Positions 6,008 to 14,900 of a stretch of 15,218 nt of DNA are shown here, one piece after another. Each line of letters opens with the position of its first letter. The first letter of the stretch is position 1. Source of the stretch: Thermoanaerobaculia bacterium (lineage in GTDB: Bacteria; Acidobacteriota; Thermoanaerobaculia; Gp7-AA8); NCBI GenBank assembly GCA_023700825.1, contig JAMPYE010000040.1, forward strand, positions 1 through 15,218, read 5' to 3'. Under the pieces are notes generated by a model, which saw only the letters and a program-made list of their open reading frames with translations, was not told where the DNA came from and did no database searches. The position numbers and the translations under genes were made by a program.

Positions 6008-8083
6008 ATGCATTCGAAACTGTTGACCGTCGCGTGCGCGGCAATCGTCACCGTCCTGATGTTCCACGGAGACGTTCGCGCGGACGACTCCAGGTCCGGC
6101 GCCACGCCTCCCGCTCCCGCTTCCCGGTTCGGAGCGTGGGGCATCGACCTCGCCGGGATGGACACGTCCGTCAGGCCTGGTGACGACTTCTTCCGCTTCG
6201 TGAACGGCAAGTGGGCCGACACGACACAGATCCCGCCCGACAAGGTGCGCTACGGCGCATTCGAGACGCTGCGCGACAAGTCGGAAGCCCGCGTTCGCGA
6301 GATTCTCGACCGCTGGGCCGCCGACAAGGCGCTCAAGCCGGGCTCGGACGAGGCGAAGGTCGCAGCGACGTATCGCACCTTCCTCGACGAGGCGAAAGCC
6401 GAGGAGTTAGGCCGCAAGCCGATCGACGGGCATCTCGACGCGATCCGCGGCGCGAAGAGCCACGACGACGTCGCGCAGCTCATGGCGCGCACCAACGCCG
6501 GTTTCGGCCGGTCGCTCTTCGGCCAGGCAGTCTACGACGACGCGAAGAACCCGGAGCTCTACACGCTCTATGTCTCGCAGTCAGGTCTCGGGCTCGCCGA
6601 TCGCGAGTTCTACCTGCGAGAGAACTTTGCGCCGCAGAAGGAGCGCTACCAGCAATACGTCGCCGACATGCTCCGTCTCGCGGGCTGGGACGAGGCCGAG
6701 CAGCACGCGGCCGCCATCGTCGCGCTCGAGACGAAGATCGCCGAGGCGCACTGGACGAGGGCCGAGAGCCGCGACCGTGACAAGACCTATACCCCGATGA
6801 CCGTCGCGGAGCTCGAGAAGAACGCCCAGGGCTTCCCGTGGAAGCTCTACTTCAAGGAGTCGGGGCTGGAAAAGGCGCCGCGTGCCGTGGTCCGGCAGAA
6901 CACCGCGCTGCCGAAGCTCGCGAAGATCTACTCCGAGACGCCGGTCGACACGCTGAAAGCCTGGCAGGCGTTCCATCTCGCCGACAACGCGGCGCCGATG
7001 CTGTCCAAGACCTTCGTCGACACGCATTGGGAGTTCCGCCAGAAGTTTCTCAACGGCGCCGAAGAGCAGCGCCCGCGCTGGAAGCGCGCGGTCGGCGCGG
7101 CGGAAGGGGCGCTCGGTGAGGCGATCGGCCGCACCTACGTCGTCGAGAACTTCCCGCCCGAGTCGAAGCAGAAGATGGAAAAGCTCGTCTCCGACCTTCG
7201 CACGGCGTTGAAGGGACGGATCGAGAAGCTCGAGTGGATGAAGCCGGAGACGAAGACGAAGGCGCTCGAGAAGCTCTCGAAGTTCGGCCTCAAGATCGGC
7301 TATCCGTCCAAGTGGCGAGACTACTCGAAGCTCGAAGTGAAGGAAGGCGACCTGTTCGGAAATGCCGAGCGCGCCGCGAGGTTCGAGTGGGGGTACGACG
7401 TGAGCCGCATCGGCAAGCCTGTAGACGAGGAAGAGTGGGGGATGACGCCGCAGACGGTCAACGCCTACTACTCGCCGACGAAGAACGAGATCGTCTTTCC
7501 TGCCGCGATCCTGCAGCCTCCGTTCTTCGACACTAAGGCCGACCCCGGGGTGAACTACGGCGCGATCGGCGGGGTCATCGGCCACGAGATCACGCACGGC
7601 TTCGACGACCAGGGGCGCAAGTCCGACGGCGACGGCGTGCTCCGCGACTGGTGGGCGAAGGAAGACGCGGAGAAGTTCGAGGCGCAGGCGGCGAAGCTCG
7701 GCGCGCAATACGAGGCGTTCGAGTTCAAGGAGCTGCCTGGGATGCACCTGACTGGCAAGCTCACGATGGGCGAGAACATCGGAGACCTCGGCGGAGTCCT
7801 GCTCGGGCTCGAGGGCTACCGGCTGTCGCTCGGCGGCAAGCCGGCCCCCGTGATCGACGGCTTCACCGGAACGCAGCGCGTCTTCATGGGATGGGCGCAG
7901 GTATGGCGCACGCTCTACCGCGACGACTCGCTCAGGCAGCAGATCGTCAACGGTCCGCACTCGCCGGGCCAGATCCGCGCCTTCGCGCCGCTCCGCAATG
8001 TCGATGCCTGGTACGAGGCGTTCGACGTGAAGGAAGGCGACAAGAACTACGTGAAGCCCGAGGATCGTGTAAGGATCTGGTAG
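6008..8083 (+). CDS. Secreted M13-family zinc endopeptidase (neprilysin/PepO-type)
   Basis: This 691-residue protein starts with a signal peptide (basic start, hydrophobic core to about residue 20, likely cleavage after VRA at 24-26) with no lipobox cysteine, so it is periplasmic or secreted. The N-terminal Peptidase_M13_N region opens with VRPGDDFFRFVNGKW, a family hallmark. The catalytic domain shows NAYYSPTKN (485-493), then FPAAILQPPFF, then the zinc site HEITH with H526, E527 and H530, and the third ligand E589 within ENIGD (E589, D593). All expected catalytic residues are present and length is typical. M13 enzymes cut small to medium peptides. The ATG at 6008 follows GAGAGG by eight bases; a much longer open frame upstream runs through the divergent promoter and antisense to the neighbour and is rejected. 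It stands alone: a strong terminator follows the stop. One of the rare TTA leucine codons lies at 6407-6409. Confidence 0.94.
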   Translation: MHSKLLTVACAAIVTVLMFHGDVRADDSRSGATPPAPASRFGAWGIDLAGMDTSVRPGDDFFRFVNGKWADTTQIPPDKVRYGAFETLRDKSEARVREILDRWAADKALKPGSDEAKVAATYRTFLDEAKAEELGRKPIDGHLDAIRGAKSHDDVAQLMARTNAGFGRSLFGQAVYDDAKNPELYTLYVSQSGLGLADREFYLRENFAPQKERYQQYVADMLRLAGWDEAEQHAAAIVALETKIAEAHWTRAESRDRDKTYTPMTVAELEKNAQGFPWKLYFKESGLEKAPRAVVRQNTALPKLAKIYSETPVDTLKAWQAFHLADNAAPMLSKTFVDTHWEFRQKFLNGAEEQRPRWKRAVGAAEGALGEAIGRTYVVENFPPESKQKMEKLVSDLRTALKGRIEKLEWMKPETKTKALEKLSKFGLKIGYPSKWRDYSKLEVKEGDLFGNAERAARFEWGYDVSRIGKPVDEEEWGMTPQTVNAYYSPTKNEIVFPAAILQPPFFDTKADPGVNYGAIGGVIGHEITHGFDDQGRKSDGDGVLRDWWAKEDAEKFEAQAAKLGAQYEAFEFKELPGMHLTGKLTMGENIGDLGGVLLGLEGYRLSLGGKPAPVIDGFTGTQRVFMGWAQVWRTLYRDDSLRQQIVNGPHSPGQIRAFAPLRNVDAWYEAFDVKEGDKNYVKPEDRVRIW

Positions 8084-8110
8084 ACGGAGAACGCGAAACG
8101 CGGAACGATG

Positions 8111-8138
8111 AAGGCCCCGGCGCAAGCCGGGGCTTTTT
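8111..8138 (+). terminator. Intrinsic terminator of the M13 peptidase gene
   Basis: GCCCCGGC (8114-8121) and GCCGGGGC (8126-8133) form a perfect 8-bp stem around the tetraloop GCAA, followed at once by TTTTT (8134-8138). The preceding AAG can pair with the first T residues to extend the stem. It begins about 28 nt after the stop codon. This is the only textbook rho-independent terminator seen in the window. Confidence 0.93.
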
Positions 8139-8144
8139 CGTGAC

Positions 8145-8263
8145 GTGGCGCGGGCACTCCTGCCTGCGCTTCGCCCCGCAATGCGGGGCGACCTTCGAAA
8201 TCCGGAGTGTGTCTCGACAGGGCGGCGCTTCGCGCCGCACGCAGACAAGAGTGTCTGCGCCAC
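8145..8263. repeat. 119-bp element with terminal inverted repeats and four hairpins (MITE/REP-like)
   Basis: The ends 8145-8169 and 8239-8263 are inverted copies, identical at 20 of 25 positions, and all five differences are transitions. Each end is itself a hairpin: GCGGGCA/TGCCTGC on the left with one G-T pair, and GCAGACA/TGTCTGC on the right, fully paired. Two more hairpins lie inside: CGCCCCGC (8172-8179) with GCGGGGCG (8183-8190), and GCGGCGC (8222-8228) with GCGCCGC (8232-8238). The outermost bases are GTGGCGC and GCGCCAC. No transposase, coding capacity or target-site duplication is seen. It sits between the M13 terminator and the leader of the M16 gene. I recall similar GTGGCGCAGACA-type repeats in GC-rich soil bacteria, but cannot search here. 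Peptides translated from it are spurious. Confidence 0.7.
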
Positions 8264-8318
8264 ACCCCAGCCGGTGGCCGCCCTGCGATAGCATTCGCAC
8301 AAACAATCGGAGGCACGA

Positions 8319-11300
8319 ATGCGGAAGCTCGCGCTTTGCGTCGCAATCGTCATGACGACCACACTATCGGCACAGCAGCTCGATCTCGGGAAGCTCAGGA
8401 AGGGGCAGAAGCTCCACGGCTTCCGCGTGGAGGCGATCTACCTCAACGACGCCGACCAGCCGTTCGGCGGACGGTTCGTGCACGAGCGCAGCGGCTTCAC
8501 GCTCGACGCTCTCCAGATCGAGACCGCTCCACAGGGGTTCATCTGGGTCAACACCTTCCCGACGTCCGACAAGGGTGAGCCGCACACGCAGGAGCACCTG
8601 CTCCTCGGCAAGGGCAACGTCGGCCGCGCCGTGGCGAGCCTCGAGTCGATGACTCTCACCGCGTCGTCCGCGTTCACCGACCAGTGGAAGACCTGCTACC
8701 ACTTCAACACGTCGGCCGGCCCGGAGGTCTACTACCTTCTCTTCGAGCGACAGCTCGACGCGCTCCTGCATCCCGACTACACGGACGAGGAGATCCGGCG
8801 CGAGGTCCGGAATTTCGGCGTCAGCTCCGACCCGAAGAGCGGCGTACTCCGCCTGGAGGAGAAAGGGACCGTCTACAACGAGATGGTCAGCTCGTCCGAC
8901 CGGCCGACGCGGAAGCTCTACGACGCGGCGCTCGACCTGGCATGGGGAGAGAAGCACCCGCTCTCGTTCAATGCGGGAGGTGCGCCCGCGGCGATCCGGC
9001 AGATGACGCCGCAGGACATCCGGACCTTTCACGCGGAGACGCATCATCTCGACGCGATGGGGATGATTGGCGCGTACCCGCGCTCGATGCCTCTCGGAGA
9101 GGTGCTCGCGCGCTCGGCGAAGATCCTCGACGGGCTGCGCGATTCGAAGGAGGGCCCGCGCGCGAAGATCAGAAACGAGGCGTCGCTTCCGCCGCCGTCG
9201 AGCGCGCCCGCGGGGACGGTGAAGCTGGTGAAGTACCCGCTGCAGAACGAGTCGCAACCATCGCCTGTCGCGCTCGTCTGGCCTGCGAACCGCAAGCTCG
9301 ATCCGTCCGACGCGCTGCTGCTCGAGCTCTTCCTCGAGAACGTCGCCGGAGATCCGACGACGAATCTCTACAAGCTCCTCGTCGACAGCCGGACGCGTAC
9401 GGTCGATCTCGGCGCGCAGGGTGTCTTCGCGTGGAGCTTCCGCGACCAGGGCCGCCCGTTCGTCATCGGCATCAGCGACGTCGCCGCCGCGAATCTGACG
9501 GAGGAGAAGCTGCGGTACGTGCGCTCGAAGGTGGTGGCCGAGCTCGAACGGATCGCGTCGTGGAAGGACGGATCGCCGGAACTTGCGGAGTTTCAGAAAC
9601 GGATGCGGTCCCGCGTCGTGGAGACGCGCCGCGGGCTCGCGAAGTTCGTGAACTCGCCTCCCGGCTTCGGCTCGCGCTCGACCGGCTCCGGATGGGTCGA
9701 TCAGCTCCTCGAGCTCGAGAGTGCGGGCTCGTTCGAGCGTTCCGTGACGAGGAAGCCGCAGCTCGCGGCGATCGAGAAGGCGCTCGCAGGCGAGAAAAAC
9801 ATCTGGCGGCAGAAGCTCCGCGAGTGGAAGGTGACGGGCGCCGAGCCCGCGATCGTCGCGGCGAAGCCCGACGCCGCGTTGCTCGCGAGCGACGCGAAGG
9901 AGCGGGAGGAGCGCATCGCCGCAGAGCTCGCGACGCTGAAGACGAAGTACGCGGTGAGCGACGACCAGGAGGCGATCCGTCGCTTCGATGCCGACTACGA
10001 TGTCGCCACCGCGGAGCTCGAGCGGATCGCGAAGCAGGTCAAGCCGCCGAAGTTCCTCGACGCGCCTCCGCTCGGTCTCGACGACGAGCTCGTCTGGGCT
10101 CAGTCGAAGACGAAGAACGGCGTACCGCTCTTCGCGGCCTCGTTCGAGTCGATGTCGAGCGCGACGACGAGCCTCGCGCTGAAGGTCGACGGGATCGCGA
10201 CGGAAGACCTCTTCCTTCTCTCGATCCTCCCGAGTCTTCTCACCGACGCGGGCGTGATCATCGACGGGAAGCCGGTGAGCTTCGAGGAAATGAGCGAGCG
10301 GCAGCGCAACGAGATCCTCTCGCTCGACGCCGCGTTCAGCTCCGATTTCAGGACGGGCCGCGCCGAGCTGATGCTCACCGGCGCCGGGAACGACATGGCC
10401 GAAGCGCGGAAGGCGATCGACTGGATGCGCATCGTGCTCACGTCTCCAGACTGGAGGCCGGAAAATCTGGCGCGGCTGCGCGATCTCGTCGACCAGCGTG
10501 TCGCCGCGCTGCGAAACCGCCAGCAGGGATCGGAAGAATCTTGGGTGAACGATCCCGCGGACTCGTTCCGGCGGCAGGACGACCTCGCGCTGCTCGCGAC
10601 GTCGACGTTTCTCACGCGCGCGCACAACGCGCACCGCTTGCGCTGGCTTCTCCGGGAGGCGGGTGACGAGGCTGCGGCCTCGTCGATCAGCGCATTCCTG
10701 AAGGGCACGGGCGAGAGTGCGAAGGGGGCGTCGCGGGCAGAGCTCGCGGCGCTCGCGAAGGCGCTCGCTTCCGGTGAGTTCGGGTCGGTTCCTTCGAAGT
10801 TCGCGCCGATTGCGACCTCGTTCTCCACGCTCGCCGAGCCTGCGCGTTCGAATGCGATCGAGGCAGGGAGGGACCTCGACCGCCTGCTGTCGGAGCTGCC
10901 CGACGAGAGCATGGCCGCCGACTGGGCCTACCTGTGCGATCAAATGTCGCGCGATCTGGCCGTCAGGCCTGCCGACGCGCTCGCGCGGCTCGATGCCGTC
11001 CGCCGGACATTGCTGCGCGCGGGCGATGCGCGGCTCGTGTTCGTCGGGTCGAGCGCGGCGCGCAAGGAGCTCGACGCCTCGATCGGCCAGCTGGCCGGAG
11101 CGCTCGCCGAAGGCTCGGCGGGGAAGGCCGCGCGCCCGAAGACGCTGCTGGTGCGCGAGCGTCTCGCGAGGCGCAGCCCCGAAGCGAAGGACGCGTTCTT
11201 CGTGGGACTCGTCGCGCCGCAGCTCAAGGGAGGCGTGCACATCCACTCCGTGAGCGCCTGGAACTACGCCGATCGCGAGCGCGACGAGCTGCTCGACTTC

Positions 11301-11873
11301 CTGGCGTCGCGACTCTACGCGGGTGGCGGGGCGCACGGCATCTTCATGAGGACGTGGGGCGCGGGGCTCGCGTACAGCAACGGCTTCCGGGGAGGGCTCG
11401 CTGCGGCGAATTTCGGCTGGTACGCCGAGCGGACGCCGGAACTGCCGGAGACGTTGAAGTTCGTGATCGACACCGTGAAGAACGCGCCGCGCGAGCCGGA
11501 GCTGGTCGAGTACGCGATCGCGGGAGCGTTCGGCGGCTCGCGCGCCGCCTCGGCGTACGAGACGCGCGCGATGGCGATGGCGAACGACATCGAGGCAGGC
11601 TGGACGCCCGAGACGGTTGCCGGCTTCCGCAAGGCGATACTCGCGCTCCGCGGTGAGCCGGGGCTGAGCGACATCCTCTTCGACAGGATGTCGGGAGTCT
11701 ATGCGCGAGTGCTTCCCGGTCTCGGCTCGAGCGTCACGAAGGGGCGCGAACCGGTCTTCTTCGTGATCGGCAACGACAAGCAGATCGACGCGTGGCAGCA
11801 GTATCTCCGGGGCGTTGAAGGCGAGGCCACGCGCGTCTGGAAGCTCTACCCGCGAGATTACTGGATGGAGTGA
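8319..11873 (+). CDS. Secreted M16C-family zinc metallopeptidase, PreP-like
   Basis: This 1184-residue protein has a signal peptide (residues 1-18, likely cleavage near LSA-QQ), which puts it in the periplasm or outside. The inverted zinc motif of M16 enzymes is present: H89-T-Q-E92-H93 (H89 and H93 ligands, E92 catalytic base), with the third ligand most likely E188 in VYNEM, 95 residues on, a spacing like presequence-protease (PreP/Cym1) members. HAETHHLDAMGMIG near residue 240 resembles the conserved strand that follows in M16 domains. The large size fits the single-chain clamshell form with an active N-terminal half and inactive C-terminal half, which degrades unstructured peptides. GGAGG at 8309-8313 lies five bases before the ATG, supporting the start. 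It is on the same strand as the M13 gene but separated by a terminator and a repeat element, so it probably has its own promoter in 8264-8308; none is clear. The 77 bp after the stop hold no convincing terminator. Confidence 0.9.
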   Translation: MRKLALCVAIVMTTTLSAQQLDLGKLRKGQKLHGFRVEAIYLNDADQPFGGRFVHERSGFTLDALQIETAPQGFIWVNTFPTSDKGEPHTQEHLLLGKGNVGRAVASLESMTLTASSAFTDQWKTCYHFNTSAGPEVYYLLFERQLDALLHPDYTDEEIRREVRNFGVSSDPKSGVLRLEEKGTVYNEMVSSSDRPTRKLYDAALDLAWGEKHPLSFNAGGAPAAIRQMTPQDIRTFHAETHHLDAMGMIGAYPRSMPLGEVLARSAKILDGLRDSKEGPRAKIRNEASLPPPSSAPAGTVKLVKYPLQNESQPSPVALVWPANRKLDPSDALLLELFLENVAGDPTTNLYKLLVDSRTRTVDLGAQGVFAWSFRDQGRPFVIGISDVAAANLTEEKLRYVRSKVVAELERIASWKDGSPELAEFQKRMRSRVVETRRGLAKFVNSPPGFGSRSTGSGWVDQLLELESAGSFERSVTRKPQLAAIEKALAGEKNIWRQKLREWKVTGAEPAIVAAKPDAALLASDAKEREERIAAELATLKTKYAVSDDQEAIRRFDADYDVATAELERIAKQVKPPKFLDAPPLGLDDELVWAQSKTKNGVPLFAASFESMSSATTSLALKVDGIATEDLFLLSILPSLLTDAGVIIDGKPVSFEEMSERQRNEILSLDAAFSSDFRTGRAELMLTGAGNDMAEARKAIDWMRIVLTSPDWRPENLARLRDLVDQRVAALRNRQQGSEESWVNDPADSFRRQDDLALLATSTFLTRAHNAHRLRWLLREAGDEAAASSISAFLKGTGESAKGASRAELAALAKALASGEFGSVPSKFAPIATSFSTLAEPARSNAIEAGRDLDRLLSELPDESMAADWAYLCDQMSRDLAVRPADALARLDAVRRTLLRAGDARLVFVGSSAARKELDASIGQLAGALAEGSAGKAARPKTLLVRERLARRSPEAKDAFFVGLVAPQLKGGVHIHSVSAWNYADRERDELLDFLASRLYAGGGAHGIFMRTWGAGLAYSNGFRGGLAAANFGWYAERTPELPETLKFVIDTVKNAPREPELVEYAIAGAFGGSRAASAYETRAMAMANDIEAGWTPETVAGFRKAILALRGEPGLSDILFDRMSGVYARVLPGLGSSVTKGREPVFFVIGNDKQIDAWQQYLRGVEGEATRVWKLYPRDYWME

Positions 11874-11950
11874 TGGGCACGGGCCGGCGCCTGACGTCGA
11901 CGCGTTGATCCGGATTGACGGCGCCGTCCCTCCCGCGCCCTCTCTCGCGC

Positions 11951-14900
11951 TCACCCGAAGGCTGAATTGATCCGCTTCGCTTCCTTGATCACGAGTCCGA
12001 AGCCTGCGGCCGAGGCGTCACTCCGGAGCTTCTCGATGCGGCGTCGCGCCGAGGCGCGGTCACCCGAGAGCAGCTCGAGCTCTGCCGTGACGAGCGAGGC
12101 GTCGAGCGACAGGGCGAAATTGCCGCGCGCCTGCAGCTGCTGCGAGACAGCCCGAAGTTCCCGGACGAGGGAAGGAGTTGACGTGCCCCTCGCGACGGCA
12201 ACTCGGCCGCGTTCGATTGCGATGCGGCTCTTCACGTCGGCGCTCTCACTCGTCGCAGCGATCCGCGCGGCGGTCTCGACTTCCTTCTCGGCGTCCGCGG
12301 GCTTCGCTCCGGCGAGCGCGATGCGCGCGAGCAGCAGTCGCGCCGCCACGGTCTCGTCGGCGCGGTGTTGCGCTTCGAAGATGGCCAGCGCCGACCTCGC
12401 GAGGGTTCGCGTCTCGTCCAGCTTCCTCTCCTCGAATGCGACGGACGCGAGGAGCAGCATCGAGTCGGGAATCGTGAACTCCTCCTTCACCTTCTTCCGG
12501 AGCTCGAGCGCGGCCGTGGCCTTGCGTCGCGCCTCCGGCAATTCTCCGAGCGCGAGTCGAACGCTGCCGATCGACGCGAGGACGTAAGCGCGGTTGCTCG
12601 GGTCGTCGGCGAAGATCGCGAGCGCCGCGTCGAAGTTCGTCAGCGCCTCGCGAAGGCGTCCGACGTGACGATACAGCTCGCCGAGGTTCGCGGATAGAGC
12701 GCCGACCTGGCTCTTGTCGCCGATTTCCCGGGCTCGCGCGAGCGCCTCGACGTACGCCCTCTCGGCCTGCTGGAAGTCGCCCCTGAGCTGATGGGCGTTC
12801 CCGAGGATTCCGAGAGCCCAGGTCTCGTTGGGTCGGTCGTCGATCTCCCGGAAGATCACGAGAGAGCGACCGACGAGTTCGATCGCCTCGTCGTTCTGCC
12901 CGAGGTTCGACTTGAGGCCGCCGATGTTGGTGAGGGTGATGGCCGCGCCGGAGCGGTTGCCGATCTCCTCGTAAAGCTGGAGAGCCTTCTCGCTCAGGCG
13001 GATCGAGCCGACGACGTCGCCGGCGTTTCTCATCGTCGACGCGCGCCGTCGCCATACCTTCGCGAGTGACGCGCGGTCACCGACCTCCCTGAAGACTGCC
13101 TCGGCCTCGTCGAACGCTGCGAAGGCCTCTTCGGCCCTGGCGACATTCGTGAGAGCCCCTCCCTCGACGAGCCGCGCCTCGGCGTAGAGCAGGCGGGCGC
13201 CGCGTTCCTTCGCCTTCGCGGCCGCGGCCGCGGCGCTCTTCTGCTGGCCTGCGAAGTCTCCCAGCCCGTCCTTCACCATGGCCTCGGCGAGGTCGATGCG
13301 GGGGTCGGAGCCTAACGGAGCCCGGATCTTCCGAAGCTCCGCGATCGTCGAGAGCGCCGCCGGGGCGCGCCCGCCGCGCAGCTGGACCTCCGCCAGGCGA
13401 AGGCCGTGCTCGATCTCGTCCGGGAAGAAGGTCGCGAGCGAGCGGCAGATCTCCTCGGCGCGCGCCCAGTCGCCCGTCGCGATGCGATAGCCGGCCTCGA
13501 TCTCGAGACGCTCCTTCCTGGGGAGACCCGCCGACAGGTCGAAGGCGAGCCTGGCCTCCGCGATCTGCTTCTTCTCGTAGCCGAGAAGCCTCCAGGCGTC
13601 GGCGAGGGCGGCGTGGCCGAGGGGGAACGCCGGGTCGGCGGCGACCGTGCGCTCGAAGAGCTCCCTCGCGCCGATGGCGTCGCGGGCGCGCAGCTTGTCG
13701 AGCCCCGCGGCGTAGTCGCGGCTCGCGGCAGCGCTCGCGGGGAGCGACGAGCGGGCGGCAGCCTCCGAGTCGGGCGATGGAGCAGGGGCGCCTAACGAGG
13801 CGCGCAGGCGAGATCCGTTCCGGCTCACCATGTCGAAGAGCTCCGACTCTTTCGCGCTGTCGGAGATGGAGGCGATCGTCTCCCCGTCGCTGGTTCTCTG
13901 GAGTCGCAGGTCGATCCGGATCTGCGGCGCGTCCGCGGAGAGAACGACGTACGAGCCGGTGACCACGTAGTCGGCGTCGGCGTGGGCGCGAATCCGCGCG
14001 AGGCTCTCCCTGCCGTGACTCTCGACGTCGCCGAGCGCGAGGTCCGTCTTCATCCGGTTGACGTCCTCGCCCGAGAGGGTGCGGAGCGATTCTCCCGCCG
14101 CGAGCTCGGTCGTGAACATCTCCGCGAGCGCGGTGGAGAGCCAGCGCGAACCGCCGGAGCCTGACAGGTCGCGAAACCCAAGCACGGCAATCGTGGTGCG
14201 CACGCGCGGCGAGATGGCTGCGCTCGACGGGCCGGCCACGGGATCGGGTACGGGCCGGGATTGCCGGACGAGGACGACGACCGCCAGGACGAGGAGGACC
14301 GCGAGCAGGGCGGCGACCGGCGCGAATCTCCGACTTCGCGTCGGCTCGGGGGAGGGGAGGCTCGGAAGCGACGCGTCGGGAGACTCGAGGAGGCGCCGGA
14401 CCTCGCGCGCGCTCTGCACGCGATCCTGCGGCCGGCGCGTGAGGCAGCGGTCGATCACCGCCTCCCACCGCGGGTCGCAGTTCTCGACGCTGCCCGACAG
14501 CGGGCGCGGCGACTGCCGAAGCCGCGCCAGCGCCACGGCGATCGGGGTGTCGCCTTCGAACGGCAGGCGGGCCGACAGCATCTCGTACATCACGCAGCCG
14601 AGCGCGTAGACGTCGACGAGCGAGGTGATCTCGCCTCCCTCGACCTGCTCCGGCGCCATGTAGGCGGGAGTGCCGAGCACCTGGTCGGGGTGCGTGAGGC
14701 GCGCGGCCTCGCCGCCCGCGGCGCGGGCGAGCCCGAAGTCGGCGACCACCGCGCGGACACCACCGGCGGAATCGGCGACCAGCATCACGTTCGCGCTCTT
14801 GAAGTCGCGATGCACGATGCCGGTGGCGTGCGCAGCGTCGAGCCCGTCGCAGATCTGCGCAACGATCGGCAACGCCTCCCGAGGGGTGAACGGTCCCTTC

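Noticed and set aside
8147..8306. Short open frames on both strands across the intergenic repeat
   Set aside because: They are translations of the hairpin element, with no ribosome binding site or domain.
11917..11928. 12-bp palindrome GACGGCGCCGTC in the M16/kinase convergent gap, as a terminator
   Set aside because: It has no loop and no T-tract on either strand. Termination must occur somewhere in this 77-bp gap, but no specific site can be supported.
8364..11954. A 1196-codon minus-strand open frame antisense to the M16 gene
   Set aside because: It is Arg/Leu/Glu-rich with no recognisable domain and mirrors the M16 codon pattern. Long antisense open frames are expected at this GC content.
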